A stretch of 64,000 bases of DNA from Paenibacillus algorifonticola (GCF_000971975.1 NZ_LAQO01000002.1:434001-498000); one strand, 5' to 3'. Shown: positions 38,334-47,441, counted from the stretch's first letter. Made by a program: numbers and translations. Notes: generated by a model from the letters alone, not told the origin.

Positions 38334-39599
38334 GTGAAAAAATATACGCTTAGCAACGGTTTGAGAGTCGTAGTCGAATATATTCCCACCTGCCGCTCGG
38401 TTTCATTTGGCATTTGGGTCAAAACAGGCTCCCGCAATGAGACGCCTGAAAATAACGGGATCTCCCATTTTATCGAACATATGCTTTTCAAAGGGACAGA
38501 TCAGCGCAGTGCGAAAGACATTGCCGACCTGTTCGATGGTATCGGGGGCAATGTAAATGCGTTTACCTCCAAAGAGTATACCTGCTATTATGCAAAGGTG
38601 TTGGATGAGCATTTGCCGCTCGCTGTTGACGCGCTTTCGGATATGTTTTTCAATTCCAAGTTGGACGAGACGGATTTGGCGAAAGAACGAAATGTTATTT
38701 TAGAAGAAATTTCGATGTATGAGGATACGCCGGATGACAAGGTGCATGATGAAGCATCGCGTGCCGCCTATGGTGATCATCCGCTCGCTTATTCGATTCT
38801 CGGCTTGGAGGAGCGTCTTGCCGAAATGACGCCTGATACATTGCGCGCATATATGAACGATTATTATACGATTGACAACACCGTTGTCAGTGTCGCTGGC
38901 AATGTGGAAGAGGGCAAGCTGCTCGAGCTGCTTGAGCTGTATTTTGGAAAGTTTGACCGCAAAGGGACGCCACAGTTTGTGGAGGCGCCGGATTTCCGCG
39001 GAGATTATATTTTCTATAAAAAGAAAACCGAGCAAAACCATCTTTGCCTATCCTTCCAAGGCTGTTCGATTTCCGATGAAAAGCTGTACGCGATGGTGCT
39101 GCTCAACAATGCGCTGGGCGGCGGCATGAGCTCGCGCCTGTTTCAAGAAATTCGCGAAAAACGCGGCCTAGCCTATTCGGTTTATTCTTACCACTCCTCT
39201 TATGCGGACAGCGGCTTGTTCACCCTGTATGCGGGCACGGCGCCGAAGCAAACGAAGGAAGTGCTTGATTTGACGATGGAGCAGCTCGAGGAGCTTGCTT
39301 CTAAGGGGCTTGAGGATGCTGAGCTTCACCGTGGCAAAGAGCAGCTTAAGGGCAGCCTGATTCTTAGTCTGGAGAGCACAAGCAGCCGAATGACCCGTCT
39401 TGGGAAAAATGAGCTGATGCTGGGCCGGCATTACACGCTGGATGAACTGCTCCAGCGCATTGATTCGGTGACGATGGACGATGTGAGAAGCGTAACGGAG
39501 CGTTTGCTTGCGGCACCTTTTGCGGTGGCGATGGTAGGTTCGAGCGATAAGGCTGCATCTAAACTTGGGAGGGATCGTTTTGTATCGCGTACTGTTTAA
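38334..39599 (+). CDS. mlpA: M16 family zinc peptidase (MlpA/YmxG-like)
   Basis: A soluble M16-family metallopeptidase; in B. subtilis the gene at this place (ymxG/mlpA) affects exoenzyme production. I start at the GTG at 38334, seven bases after ACAGGAGGA; longer in-frame extensions run into the previous gene. The protein is 421 residues with the inverted zinc motif HFIEH near 45-49, the third ligand glutamate about 75 residues later ([12 protein letters not shown]), and the R/Y site in [20 protein letters not shown]. The dut start lies inside its 3' end. Confidence 0.93.
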   Translation: MKKYTLSNGLRVVVEYIPTCRSVSFGIWVKTGSRNETPENNGISHFIEHMLFKGTDQRSAKDIADLFDGIGGNVNAFTSKEYTCYYAKVLDEHLPLAVDALSDMFFNSKLDETDLAKERNVILEEISMYEDTPDDKVHDEASRAAYGDHPLAYSILGLEERLAEMTPDTLRAYMNDYYTIDNTVVSVAGNVEEGKLLELLELYFGKFDRKGTPQFVEAPDFRGDYIFYKKKTEQNHLCLSFQGCSISDEKLYAMVLLNNALGGGMSSRLFQEIREKRGLAYSVYSYHSSYADSGLFTLYAGTAPKQTKEVLDLTMEQLEELASKGLEDAELHRGKEQLKGSLILSLESTSSRMTRLGKNELMLGRHYTLDELLQRIDSVTMDDVRSVTERLLAAPFAVAMVGSSDKAASKLGRDRFVSRTV

Positions 39600-40023
39600 A
39601 AGAGTAGAGGGCAACGAAGACATCAAGCTTCCTTGCAAAATGTCCGAATGGGCTGCGGGCTTCGACCTGCAGGCCGCTGTATCAGAGCCTGTTGAGCTTG
39701 CTCCGGGTGAGCGCAAGCTCATTCCTACGGGCTTTGCCATGGCTATGCCAGCCGAGCTGGAGGCGCAAATTCGCCCGCGCAGTGGCCTAGCCTACAAGCA
39801 TGGCATTACATGCTTGAACTCCCCAGGAACGATTGACGCCGATTATCGTGGCGAAGTGAAGGTGCTGCTCGTAAATTTGGGACAGGAGCCGTTCACGATT
39901 GCACGCGGCGAGCGCATCGCCCAAATGGTGTTCCAGCAAGTACCGGTTGTCACCATTGAAGAGGCAGCCGAATTGCCGGATACGGTGCGTGGCAGCGGCG
40001 GGTTCGGACATACTGGCGTTTAA
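39580..40023 (+). CDS. dut: dUTP diphosphatase (trimeric)
   Basis: Dut hydrolyses dUTP to dUMP, keeping uracil out of DNA. Read from the TTG at 39580 (GGGAGG site eight bases before), it has 147 residues. The trimeric dUTPase motifs are present: AAGFDLQA (1), RPRSGLAYK (2), [13 protein letters not shown] (3), RGERIAQMV (4) and GSGGFGHTG (5). It overlaps mlpA by 20 bases and ends at a strong terminator. B. subtilis has ymxH rather than dut at this place. Confidence 0.95.
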   Translation: MYRVLFKRVEGNEDIKLPCKMSEWAAGFDLQAAVSEPVELAPGERKLIPTGFAMAMPAELEAQIRPRSGLAYKHGITCLNSPGTIDADYRGEVKVLLVNLGQEPFTIARGERIAQMVFQQVPVVTIEEAAELPDTVRGSGGFGHTGV

Positions 40024-40033
40024 GGTTTAAAAG

Positions 40034-40066
40034 AAAGACCGGAGCAGATGCTCCGGTCTTTTTTTT
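40034..40066 (+). terminator. Terminator after dut
   Basis: A 12-base-pair perfect stem AAAGACCGGAGC / GCTCCGGTCTTT with a four-base loop and a run of T residues to 40066. It separates the pnp-side genes from the sporulation gene dpaA. Confidence 0.95.
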
Positions 40067-40067
40067 C

Positions 40068-40094
40068 ACCCATTGTGGGCCCAGGCATAAGATA
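40068..40094 (+). promoter_or_regulatory. Candidate sigma-K promoter for dpaAB
   Basis: The -10 box CATAAGATA (40086-40094) matches the sigma-K consensus CATAnnnTA exactly, and an AC pair (40068-40069) sits 16 bases upstream as in the sigma-K -35 element. It starts right after the dut terminator and about 36 bases before the dpaA start. The spoVF operon of B. subtilis is expressed by sigma-K in the mother cell, which supports it. Confidence 0.7.
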
Positions 40095-40130
40095 GTCTAT
40101 ATCTACATGCGCGAGAGAGGAGTGAAGCCG

Positions 40131-41030
40131 ATGCTAACAGGCGTTCAGGTGCTGCTGATCGGCGGCGACGCCAGGCAGCTCGAGGTGATCCGCAAACTGA
40201 CGGAGCTGGATGCGACCGTAGTCATATCGGGCTTTGACGGCCTGCAGTCGACGCCAGAGGGAGCCGTTCAGGCTGATTATGATGAACGGTTGTTTGACGG
40301 GGTAGACGCAGTAGTGCTGCCTGCCGTCGGAACCGATGACCAAGGCGTTATCAGCGCTGTATTCAGCGACAGCGAGATCAGGCTGGAAGAGCGCCATATG
40401 GCTCGCTTGCCTAAGCACTGCAAAATATATGCCGGTATGGCAAAACCATATTTGAGCGATCTGTGCAAGCAGCATCAGCTGGAATTGGTAGAGTTATTTG
40501 AGCGCGACGATGTCGCGATTTACAACTCCATACCGACAGCTGAAGGTGCGGTAATGATGGCGATTCAACATACCGATATTACGATTCATGGCTCCACCTG
40601 TATGGTGCTCGGATTCGGAAGAACGGGGTTTACATTGGCGCGGACGTTAAAAGGTTTAGGAGCGAATGTGCTTGTCGGGGTACGCCGGGAAGAGCATTTT
40701 GCAAGAGCGCTTGAAATGGGCTTCGAGCCTTTCTACACCAGCAATTTGCGGCAATATACGGGCAATATTGACTTGCTTTTTAACACAATTCCGACTATGA
40801 TAGTCACAGCGCAAATTATAGCAAATCTTCCTTCGCGAAGCGTCATCATTGATCTGGCTTCGAAGCCTGGCGGAACTGATTTCCGCTTTGCTGAGAAACG
40901 GGCCATTAAAGCGATGCTCGCGCCCGGACTCCCCGGTATCGTCGCACCCAGAACTGCTGGACGAATCATAGCCGATTGTTTAACACAATTGATTATGGAC
41001 GACTTGATAAATCGGGGGAATGGGGAATGA
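40131..41030 (+). CDS. dpaA: Dipicolinate synthase subunit A (SpoVFA)
   Basis: DpaA and DpaB make dipicolinic acid from dihydroxytetrahydrodipicolinate in the mother cell; it is then packed into the spore core with calcium. From the ATG at 40131 (GAGGAG site eight bases before) it has 299 residues, the usual length. A Rossmann motif VLGFGRTGFTLARTLKGLGA lies near 160-180, and LFNTIPTMIV and VIIDLASKPGG follow. The stop overlaps the dpaB ATG (ATGA). Confidence 0.95.
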   Translation: MLTGVQVLLIGGDARQLEVIRKLTELDATVVISGFDGLQSTPEGAVQADYDERLFDGVDAVVLPAVGTDDQGVISAVFSDSEIRLEERHMARLPKHCKIYAGMAKPYLSDLCKQHQLELVELFERDDVAIYNSIPTAEGAVMMAIQHTDITIHGSTCMVLGFGRTGFTLARTLKGLGANVLVGVRREEHFARALEMGFEPFYTSNLRQYTGNIDLLFNTIPTMIVTAQIIANLPSRSVIIDLASKPGGTDFRFAEKRAIKAMLAPGLPGIVAPRTAGRIIADCLTQLIMDDLINRGNGE

Positions 41031-41620
41031 ATTGGTCCGGACTTACAGTAGGGTATGCATTGTCAGGGTCTCACTGCACGTTTGCCGAGGTTATGCCGCA
41101 AATCCAGCGGTTTGTAGACGCAGGCGCGAACGTTGTACCTATAGTATCGCAGACGATTATGACGACGGATACGAGATTCGGAACGTCGGAGCAGTGGCAG
41201 ACACAGCTCAAAGCGATTACGGGCAATGAAATTATTTCGACGATTGTGCAGGCGGAGCCGCTTGGCCCATCGAAGCTCATTGATGTGCTGCTCATTGCGC
41301 CATGCACAGGCAACACGACAAGCAGGCTGGCTAATGCGCAGACTGACAGTGCAGTGCTTATGGCATCCAAATCGCAAATGCGCAATGGAAGGCCAATCGT
41401 CATTGCAATTTCTACGAATGACGGCCTTGGCCTTAATTTGGCGAATATTGCGAAGCTGATCGTTACGAAAAATATTTATTTTGTGCCGTTCGGCCAGGAT
41501 AATCCGGTACAGAAGCCCAATTCGCTAGTAGCGAGAATGGATTTGGCACTGGAAACATGCGAGGCGGCACTGCAAGGCAAACAGTTACAACCGCTCATTA
41601 TTGAGCGTTTTAATTATTAA
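41027..41620 (+). CDS. dpaB: Dipicolinate synthase subunit B (SpoVFB)
   Basis: The flavoprotein-like partner of DpaA. The ATG at 41027 overlaps the dpaA stop, and gives 197 residues as expected; a longer in-frame start inside dpaA is not needed. Visible are VGYALSGSHCTFAEV at the N-terminus, DVLLIAPCTGNTTSRLANAQ and a flavoprotein-like core. It is followed by asd, so dipicolinate synthesis is linked with the lysine/diaminopimelate pathway that supplies its precursor. Confidence 0.95.
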   Translation: MNWSGLTVGYALSGSHCTFAEVMPQIQRFVDAGANVVPIVSQTIMTTDTRFGTSEQWQTQLKAITGNEIISTIVQAEPLGPSKLIDVLLIAPCTGNTTSRLANAQTDSAVLMASKSQMRNGRPIVIAISTNDGLGLNLANIAKLIVTKNIYFVPFGQDNPVQKPNSLVARMDLALETCEAALQGKQLQPLIIERFNY

Positions 41621-41667
41621 GCTTTTTATTCTGAGTTTTTATAAGACCGAGGGGAGCATTACGGCAA

Positions 41668-42702
41668 ATGTCAAATCAAAAATTGTTTAACGTTGCAGTA
41701 GTTGGCGCAACAGGCGCAGTAGGGGAACAAATACTAAACTTGCTCGATAAGAGAAACTTCCCTATTAAGGAACTGAAGCTTCTGTCTTCAGCGAGGTCTG
41801 CTGGTACGAAAATCACATTCAAAGGCCAGGAAGTGACGGTGGAGGAAGCGAAGCCGGAAAGCTTTAAGGGCATTGACATAGCATTATTCAGCGCTGGTGG
41901 AGACGTTACGAAGGCGCTCGCGCCGCATGCTGTTGAATATGGAACGGTATGTATTGACAATACGAATGCGTACCGTATGGACCCAAATACGCCGCTTGTT
42001 GTACCTGAAGTGAATATTGACAAGGTAAGCGAGCATAAAGGTATTATTGCCAATCCGAACTGCTCGACGATCCAGATGGTAGCTGCGCTTAAGCCGCTTC
42101 AAGACAAGTACGGCATTAATCGCATTATCGTATCCACTTATCAGGCCGTATCTGGAGCAGGTGCGAAAGCGATTGAGGAAATGCTGCGCCAGACGCGCGC
42201 ATCCCTTGATGGCGAGGCGGTCAATCCGGCTATTTTGCCAGTAGGATCGCTGCCTGTGAAGCATCAAATCGCCTTTAATGCGATTCCGCAAATCGACAAG
42301 TTCCAAGAAAACGGCTACACGCTTGAAGAAATGAAGATGGTCAATGAAACGAAGAAAATTTTGGATGACCAAACAATTGAGGTTACCGCAACTTGCGTAC
42401 GTATTCCAGTTGTTTACGGCCATTCGGAATCGGTTTTTGTTGAGCTGAAAAATAACTACGATCTGGAAGATGTCAAGCAGCTGTTGTCTGACGCCCCGGG
42501 TGTCGTGCTGGTTGATGATCCGGCGAATCAGCTTTACCCGCTCGCAACGGAAGCAGCCGGCAAGCCGGAAGTATTTGTCGGACGTTTGAGACGCGATCTT
42601 GGCCATGAAAATGGGCTTAACCTATGGATCGTATCGGATAACCTGCTTAAAGGAGCCGCATGGAATGCGGTTCAAATCGCCGAGCACATCGCACAGGCTT
42701 AA
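41668..42702 (+). CDS. asd: Aspartate-semialdehyde dehydrogenase
   Basis: Asd reduces aspartyl phosphate to aspartate semialdehyde, the branch to lysine, diaminopimelate, threonine and methionine. The 344-residue protein has the NADP motif VVGATGAVGEQILNLL, the nucleophile cysteine in NPNCSTIQM near residue 131, and HQIAFNAIPQID. GAGGGGAGC precedes the ATG. It is the first of three dap-pathway genes in a row. Confidence 0.96.
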   Translation: MSNQKLFNVAVVGATGAVGEQILNLLDKRNFPIKELKLLSSARSAGTKITFKGQEVTVEEAKPESFKGIDIALFSAGGDVTKALAPHAVEYGTVCIDNTNAYRMDPNTPLVVPEVNIDKVSEHKGIIANPNCSTIQMVAALKPLQDKYGINRIIVSTYQAVSGAGAKAIEEMLRQTRASLDGEAVNPAILPVGSLPVKHQIAFNAIPQIDKFQENGYTLEEMKMVNETKKILDDQTIEVTATCVRIPVVYGHSESVFVELKNNYDLEDVKQLLSDAPGVVLVDDPANQLYPLATEAAGKPEVFVGRLRRDLGHENGLNLWIVSDNLLKGAAWNAVQIAEHIAQA

Positions 42703-42769
42703 CGAATAAACGGTGTAAGGACTTGATAGCTGGCGGCATCTTGCCTTTCGGTGATGGGGGAAGAGGCTT

Positions 42770-43981
42770 ATGCGCACTCTCGTTCAGAAGTTTGGAGGAA
42801 CCTCAGTATCATCCGATTTTGCCAGAAATCATTGTTTGGAGCATATTAAGCGTGAACGCGAAAATGGTTTTCAGCTCGTCGTTGTCGTTTCGGCTATGGG
42901 TCGCCTAGGCGACCCATATGCTACGGATACGCTGCTTGATTTAGTACGAAGCAATGGAGACTCGCTTCCGCTGCGTGAGCGGGATATGCTGCTGGGCTGT
43001 GGTGAGATGATTTCTGCCGCGGTCTTATGCAGCTTGCTTTGTTCAAAGGGGATTCCCGCTACCATCTTAAGCGGCTATCAGGCAGGCATTATAACGGACG
43101 GGCATTTCGGCCAAGCGAGAATTACCGATTTGCGTCCGGAGCAGCTTCTAACGAATCTTGGTGAAAATAAAGTCGTCATCGTTACCGGTTTTCAAGGCGG
43201 TAACGAAAACGGAGAGCTGACTACGCTCGGCCGCGGCGGGAGCGATACGTCGGCGACTGCACTTGGCGCTTCGTTGCGAGCGGAGCGGGTAGATATTTAT
43301 ACCGATGTCAATGGTATTCTGACAGCTGATCCGCGAATTGTGAATGATGCAAAACCGCTTCTTGTCGTCAGCTATGCAGAAATTTGCAATATGGCTCGTC
43401 AAGGGGCTAAGGTCATTCACCCGCGTGCTGTAGAAATTGCCCAGCAAGCCAGAATACCGATTCGTGTTCGCTCGACCTTTTCGCTCGATGAAGGAACATT
43501 AGTAACCGATAGTCCGCTCCATGCTACCGGAATGGTAAGTGACCGTCATGTGACAGGCATTGCGCATGTAGCGGGGATTACTCAAATTTCGGTGCAGACG
43601 GTGGAAGGCAAGGCGGATGTTCAGCTGCAAGTTTTTCAAACGATGGCTCGTCATCATATTAGCGTTGATTTTATAAATGTGACGCCGAGCGGAGTCGTTT
43701 ACACCGTATTTGACTACGATGCAGCGAAGGCTGTAGCTCTGCTGACGGACTGTGGTTATGCACCTACTGCGATTAGCGGTTGTGCAAAGGTATCAGTCAT
43801 TGGCGGCGGTATGAACGGCGTTCCAGGCATTATGGCACGTATTGTAGAGGCGCTTACGCTGCAGGGGATTGCAATTATGCAGGCGGCGGACTCCAATACG
43901 ACCATCTGGGTACTGGTCAAAGATGTGGACATGGCATCCGCGCTGCGCGCGCTTCATGCCAAGTTCGAGCTTCATTTGTAG
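42770..43981 (+). CDS. dapG: Aspartate kinase DapG
   Basis: Aspartokinase phosphorylates aspartate in the first step of the pathway; the DapG isozyme is diaminopimelate-sensitive in B. subtilis. The 403 residues begin with the signature VQKFGGTSVSS and contain the kinase core (LGRGGSDTSATALGASL) and two ACT domains in the C-terminal third (ISVQTVEGKADVQLQ and VSVIGGGMNGVPGIMARIV). No separate beta-subunit start is evident. A 42-bp tandem repeat follows it, before dapA. Confidence 0.95.
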   Translation: MRTLVQKFGGTSVSSDFARNHCLEHIKRERENGFQLVVVVSAMGRLGDPYATDTLLDLVRSNGDSLPLRERDMLLGCGEMISAAVLCSLLCSKGIPATILSGYQAGIITDGHFGQARITDLRPEQLLTNLGENKVVIVTGFQGGNENGELTTLGRGGSDTSATALGASLRAERVDIYTDVNGILTADPRIVNDAKPLLVVSYAEICNMARQGAKVIHPRAVEIAQQARIPIRVRSTFSLDEGTLVTDSPLHATGMVSDRHVTGIAHVAGITQISVQTVEGKADVQLQVFQTMARHHISVDFINVTPSGVVYTVFDYDAAKAVALLTDCGYAPTAISGCAKVSVIGGGMNGVPGIMARIVEALTLQGIAIMQAADSNTTIWVLVKDVDMASALRALHAKFELHL

Positions 43982-44061
43982 CAGGAAACAAATGCAATAG
44001 ATCCGTTTTGCGAAGCAAAGTTTTGGGCGTGAGCTTTCGAAGAAGCTTTTGCTTTGCGAAA

Positions 44062-44271
44062 TTTAAAGTAGATGCTTACGAGGTGAGTTTTGCTTCGCAA
44101 AACTTTAAAGTAGATGCTTACGAAGTGAGTTTTGCTTCGCAAAACTTTAAAGTAGATGCTTACGAAGTGAGTTTTGCTTCGCAAAACTTTAAAGTAGATG
44201 CTTACGAAGTGAGTTTTGCTTCGCAAAACTTTAAAGTAGATGCTTACGAAGTGAGTTTTGCTTCGCAAAAC
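44062..44271 (+). repeat. Five 42-bp tandem repeats between dapG and dapA
   Basis: Five head-to-tail units begin at 44062, 44104, 44146, 44188 and 44230. Units 2-5 appear identical; the first differs by one base (GAGG for GAAG), and a diverged partial unit lies upstream (about 44000-44060). Each unit holds the perfect hairpin GTTTTGC-TTC-GCAAAAC. The last unit runs into CTTTTAGGAGGAG, the dapA ribosome site. Because 42 is a multiple of three, open frames run through both strands, but I see no coding evidence. Confidence 0.95.
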
Positions 44272-44288
44272 TTTTAGGAGGAGTCAGA

Positions 44289-45179
44289 ATGGAATTTGGA
44301 AGATTAGTTACGGCGATGGTCACCCCATTCGATACTGCTGGCGAAATTGATTGGGAGACGACTGGACGATTAATCGATTACTTAATTGAAGAACAGCTTA
44401 GCGATAGTCTTGTTGTATCCGGAACGACGGGTGAATCGCCTACGCTTACGGATGAGGAGAAAGAAGCGCTATTCCGTTTTGCGGTAGAGCGCGCTGCTGG
44501 ACGGGCTAAAATTATTGCAGGCACAGGAAGCAATAATACGGCGCATTCCATCCATATGACGAAGGTAGCTGAGGCGAGCGGAGTTGACGGTGTACTTCTA
44601 GTTGCGCCTTATTACAACAAACCGAGCCAGGAAGGTCTTTATCAGCATTTTAAAGCGATTGCAGAGTCGACGAAGCTTCCGGTTGTACTATACAACGTTC
44701 CAGGCCGGACAGTCGTGAATATTTCGGTTGAAACGACGCTGCGTCTAGCGGCGATTAGCAACATCGTAGCTACAAAAGATTGTGCATCATCCGAGCAGAT
44801 CATTCAGCTTGTAGCAGGCGCGCCAGAGGGCTTTAAAGTATACAGTGGCGATGACGCCGCGACGCTCCCTACTTTAGCGGTGGGCGGCTATGGCATTATT
44901 AGTGTAGCCAGCCATGTTATCGGCAAAAAAATGAAGCAGCTTATCGAAGCTTATGTGAGTGGGGATGTTGCTTTGGCGGCAAAGCTAAACGCCGAATGTT
45001 TCCCGGTATTCAAGGGCTTGTTCGAATGTCCGAATCCGGTACCGAATCCGGTTGCTCTGAAGCATGTATTGGGACTGCGCGGCTTCCCGGTTGGCGGAGT
45101 AAGACTTCCGTTGGTAGGCGTTAGCGAATCAGAAGCTGCATTTTTGCAAAACTTGGTTGATTCCTCAACCGCATTTTAA
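44289..45179 (+). CDS. dapA: 4-hydroxy-tetrahydrodipicolinate synthase
   Basis: DapA condenses pyruvate with aspartate semialdehyde; its product feeds both lysine/diaminopimelate and dipicolinate. The 296-residue TIM-barrel enzyme has GTTGESPTL, the substrate loop VAPYYNKPSQEGLYQHF, the catalytic tyrosine in LYNVPGRT and the Schiff-base lysine in ATKDCASS near 162. An AGGAGGAG site precedes the ATG by six bases. A perfect terminator follows. Confidence 0.96.
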   Translation: MEFGRLVTAMVTPFDTAGEIDWETTGRLIDYLIEEQLSDSLVVSGTTGESPTLTDEEKEALFRFAVERAAGRAKIIAGTGSNNTAHSIHMTKVAEASGVDGVLLVAPYYNKPSQEGLYQHFKAIAESTKLPVVLYNVPGRTVVNISVETTLRLAAISNIVATKDCASSEQIIQLVAGAPEGFKVYSGDDAATLPTLAVGGYGIISVASHVIGKKMKQLIEAYVSGDVALAAKLNAECFPVFKGLFECPNPVPNPVALKHVLGLRGFPVGGVRLPLVGVSESEAAFLQNLVDSSTAF

Positions 45180-45201
45180 TTCAAGCTCTTATCAAATCAC
45201 G

Positions 45202-45230
45202 AAGCTGGTGCCGAGGCACCAGCTTTTTTT
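45202..45230 (+). terminator. Terminator after dapA
   Basis: A 10-base-pair perfect stem AAGCTGGTGC / GCACCAGCTT with loop CGAG and a run of T residues. It ends the dpaA-dapA transcript. Confidence 0.95.
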
Positions 45231-45365
45231 GTTTTCCAAAGTGATGTTCTCAACCTGGCTTTTGCTGATGGCAGTGCCGCTCACTCAAGGGCACAAGCTC
45301 CTTTCCTTGCAACCGCAGCTGCATGGGGATGAAATACGGTTTTAAAAGATATTGGTGAAGAGGGA

Positions 45366-45503
45366 GACAAGCGGAGTGAAAGGTTTGGGAGTGAGAAGCG
45401 CAAGCGCTCGCTTTTGCCCTGAGATTTCTACCGCTAAAGTTTTTACAGTTCGGAGAAATCACAGGGGAATGGCGATCGAACCCCAAACCTTTCACGCAGC
45501 GCC
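45366..45503 (+). repeat. Inverted-repeat intergenic element, copy 2 (upstream of rnjB)
   Basis: A 14-15 base perfect terminal inverted repeat: GTGAAAGGTTTGGG from 45376 and CCCAAACCTTTCAC ending at 45495, flanked by AAGCGGA and GCAGCGCC exactly as in the copy near polC. Inner blocks GAGAAGCG...AGCG, GATTTCTACCGCTAAAG, GGAGAAATC and AATGGCGATCG recur in the same order. Length between terminal repeats is shorter here than in copy 1. Confidence 0.75.
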
Positions 45504-45545
45504 CCAACCACAAACCATTCTTTTCCACCGGCCAGCGCCTCAGCC

Positions 45546-45575
45546 TTGTATTCGATCTTTTTCATCATGTATAAT
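45546..45575 (+). promoter_or_regulatory. Sigma-A promoter for rnjB
   Basis: TTGTAT (45546-45551), an 18-base spacer and perfect TATAAT (45570-45575), about 120 bases before the rnjB start and just downstream of the repeat element. Confidence 0.7.
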
Positions 45576-45695
45576 GAGTTCAAGTGATCGGGTGCGGAAA
45601 TGATTTGCAAATTAAGCGAAGAATGGAGCAGCTTCCTTCTTGTTTAACAGGAAAAAAACATGACCTCATCAGGTTGGAAAAAGGAGGGATAGTCA

Positions 45696-47375
45696 TTGTC
45701 CAAAAAGAATGTGCAGGATAAACTGTTGATTTTTGCATTAGGCGGTATTGGCGAAATTGGAAAAAATATGTACGTCATTCAATATGACAATGATATTGTG
45801 ATTGTAGATGCGGGGCTTAAATTTCCGGAAGAGGATATGCTCGGCATAGACATTGTTATTCCGGACATTTCGTATTTGAAGGAAAATCGCGAGAAGGTGC
45901 GCGGCATTGTCATTACGCATGGACATGAGGATCATATCGGCGGGCTTTCTTATATGCTGCGCAGTCTTAACGTTCCGGTATATGCCACGAAGCTGACGCT
46001 GGGACTGATTGAAGGCAAGCTGAAGGAAGCGGGCCTGCTGGGCGAAACGAAGCGAATACTCATTAATGCGGATTCGGAGATAGAGCTTGGCAGCATAAAC
46101 GTTTCCTTTTTTAAAACGAACCACAGCATTCCTGATTCCGTAGGCGTATGCTTGGAGACGCCGGAGGGGATCGTCGTACACACGGGCGACTTCAAGTTCG
46201 ACCATACGCCAGTTAATGAGCAATATGCTGACATTAAGCGCATGGCGGAAATCGGCCAGAAGGGTGTACTTGCGCTGCTGTCCGACAGTACAAACGCGGA
46301 GCGTCCAGGCTATACGCCTTCGGAGAAAAATGTAGGGGAAGAGCTCAAAGATATATTCCGCAAATCGCCGCAGCGTGTCGTAGTTGCAACGTTTGCCTCC
46401 AATGTTCACCGCATTCAGCAGGTCATCAACGCTGCGATTGCTACGGATCGCTATATTGCTGTCGTAGGACGCAGTATGGTCAATGTGGTGGGAATTGCCG
46501 GAGATTTAGGCTATTTGAACATTCCAGACGGCATGATTGTTGAACCGGAAGCTGTGAATAAGCTGGCCGCGGATCGAGTCGTTATTTTATGTACGGGCAG
46601 TCAAGGAGAGCCAATGTCAGCTTTGACACGCATGGCGCGTTCAACGCATCGTAAAGTCGATATTTTGCCGGGAGATACGGTCATTATTGCAGCAACGCCA
46701 ATTCCGGGCAACGAGCGGTATGTAGGGCGGACAGTGGACGAGTTGTTCCGTCTTGGAGCGAATGTCATTTATGGACCAGGCTCAGTATCTGGAGTCCACG
46801 TTTCTGGTCACGGCAGCCAGGAAGAGCTGAAGCTGATGCTCAATCTGATTAAGCCCAAATATTTTATCCCGATTCATGGTGAATATCGGATGCTGCGGCA
46901 GCATGCATTGCTGGCCGAGGCGGTTGGCATTGAGAAATCCAATATTTTCGTTATGGAAAATGGCGATACGGTAGAGGTGCAGGGCGGCAAGGCGCGCAGA
47001 GGCTCGAAGGTTCCAGCAGGCAATGTGCTGATTGATGGCCTTGGCGTTGGCGATGTCGGCAATATTGTGCTGCGGGATCGCAAGCTGCTGTCACAGGACG
47101 GTATTCTCGTTGTCGTGGTGACGCTGCGGAAACAGGAGGGCACCATTGTATCTGGGCCGGATATTATATCGCGCGGCTTCGTCTATGTGCGTGAATCCGA
47201 AGGGCTGCTGGACGAGGCGAACAAAATTGTGTCCGCAACGCTTCTCAAGCTAATGAACGATAAAGTGAATGAGTGGGCTTCGCTGAAAACGAATGTGAAG
47301 GACGCGCTCGGTCGTTTCCTCTATGAGAAAACACGCCGTCGGCCAATGATTTTGCCGATCATTATGGAAGTGTAG
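45696..47375 (+). CDS. rnjB: Ribonuclease J (RnjB position)
   Basis: RNase J enzymes combine endonuclease and 5'-3' exonuclease activity on RNA. The 559-residue metallo-beta-lactamase/beta-CASP protein has the zinc motif HGHEDHIGG near 75-83, HTGDFKFD, SDSTNAERPG, GSQGEPMSALTRMA, the beta-CASP site HVSGHGSQEE and HGEYRML. A TTG start lies seven bases after AAGGAGGGA. Its place after dapA corresponds to rnjB (ymfA) of B. subtilis, but paralogue assignment between J1 and J2 by position only. Confidence 0.93.
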   Translation: MSKKNVQDKLLIFALGGIGEIGKNMYVIQYDNDIVIVDAGLKFPEEDMLGIDIVIPDISYLKENREKVRGIVITHGHEDHIGGLSYMLRSLNVPVYATKLTLGLIEGKLKEAGLLGETKRILINADSEIELGSINVSFFKTNHSIPDSVGVCLETPEGIVVHTGDFKFDHTPVNEQYADIKRMAEIGQKGVLALLSDSTNAERPGYTPSEKNVGEELKDIFRKSPQRVVVATFASNVHRIQQVINAAIATDRYIAVVGRSMVNVVGIAGDLGYLNIPDGMIVEPEAVNKLAADRVVILCTGSQGEPMSALTRMARSTHRKVDILPGDTVIIAATPIPGNERYVGRTVDELFRLGANVIYGPGSVSGVHVSGHGSQEELKLMLNLIKPKYFIPIHGEYRMLRQHALLAEAVGIEKSNIFVMENGDTVEVQGGKARRGSKVPAGNVLIDGLGVGDVGNIVLRDRKLLSQDGILVVVVTLRKQEGTIVSGPDIISRGFVYVRESEGLLDEANKIVSATLLKLMNDKVNEWASLKTNVKDALGRFLYEKTRRRPMILPIIMEV

Positions 47376-47386
47376 TTGATCAAAAA

Positions 47387-47441
47387 TAAAACGGAGTGAC
47401 TAACGCCCGGATAACCGGACCGTTCCTCACTCCGTTTTTTT
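47387..47441 (+). terminator. Bidirectional terminator between rnjB and narK
   Basis: AAAACGGAGTGA (47388-47399) pairs with TCACTCCGTTTT (47427-47438), with CCGG/CCGG pairing in the loop region. A-rich sequence on the left and T-rich on the right let it serve both convergent genes. Confidence 0.85.

Noticed and set aside
44062..44271. CRISPR array
   Set aside because: The 42-bp units are directly adjacent with no unique spacers, and no cas genes are nearby.
43780..44277. A 165-codon open frame through the 42-bp repeats, and a 98-codon frame on the opposite strand
   Set aside because: The frame exists because 42 is a multiple of three. It starts inside dapG in another frame, has no ribosome site, and encodes only a 14-residue repeat.
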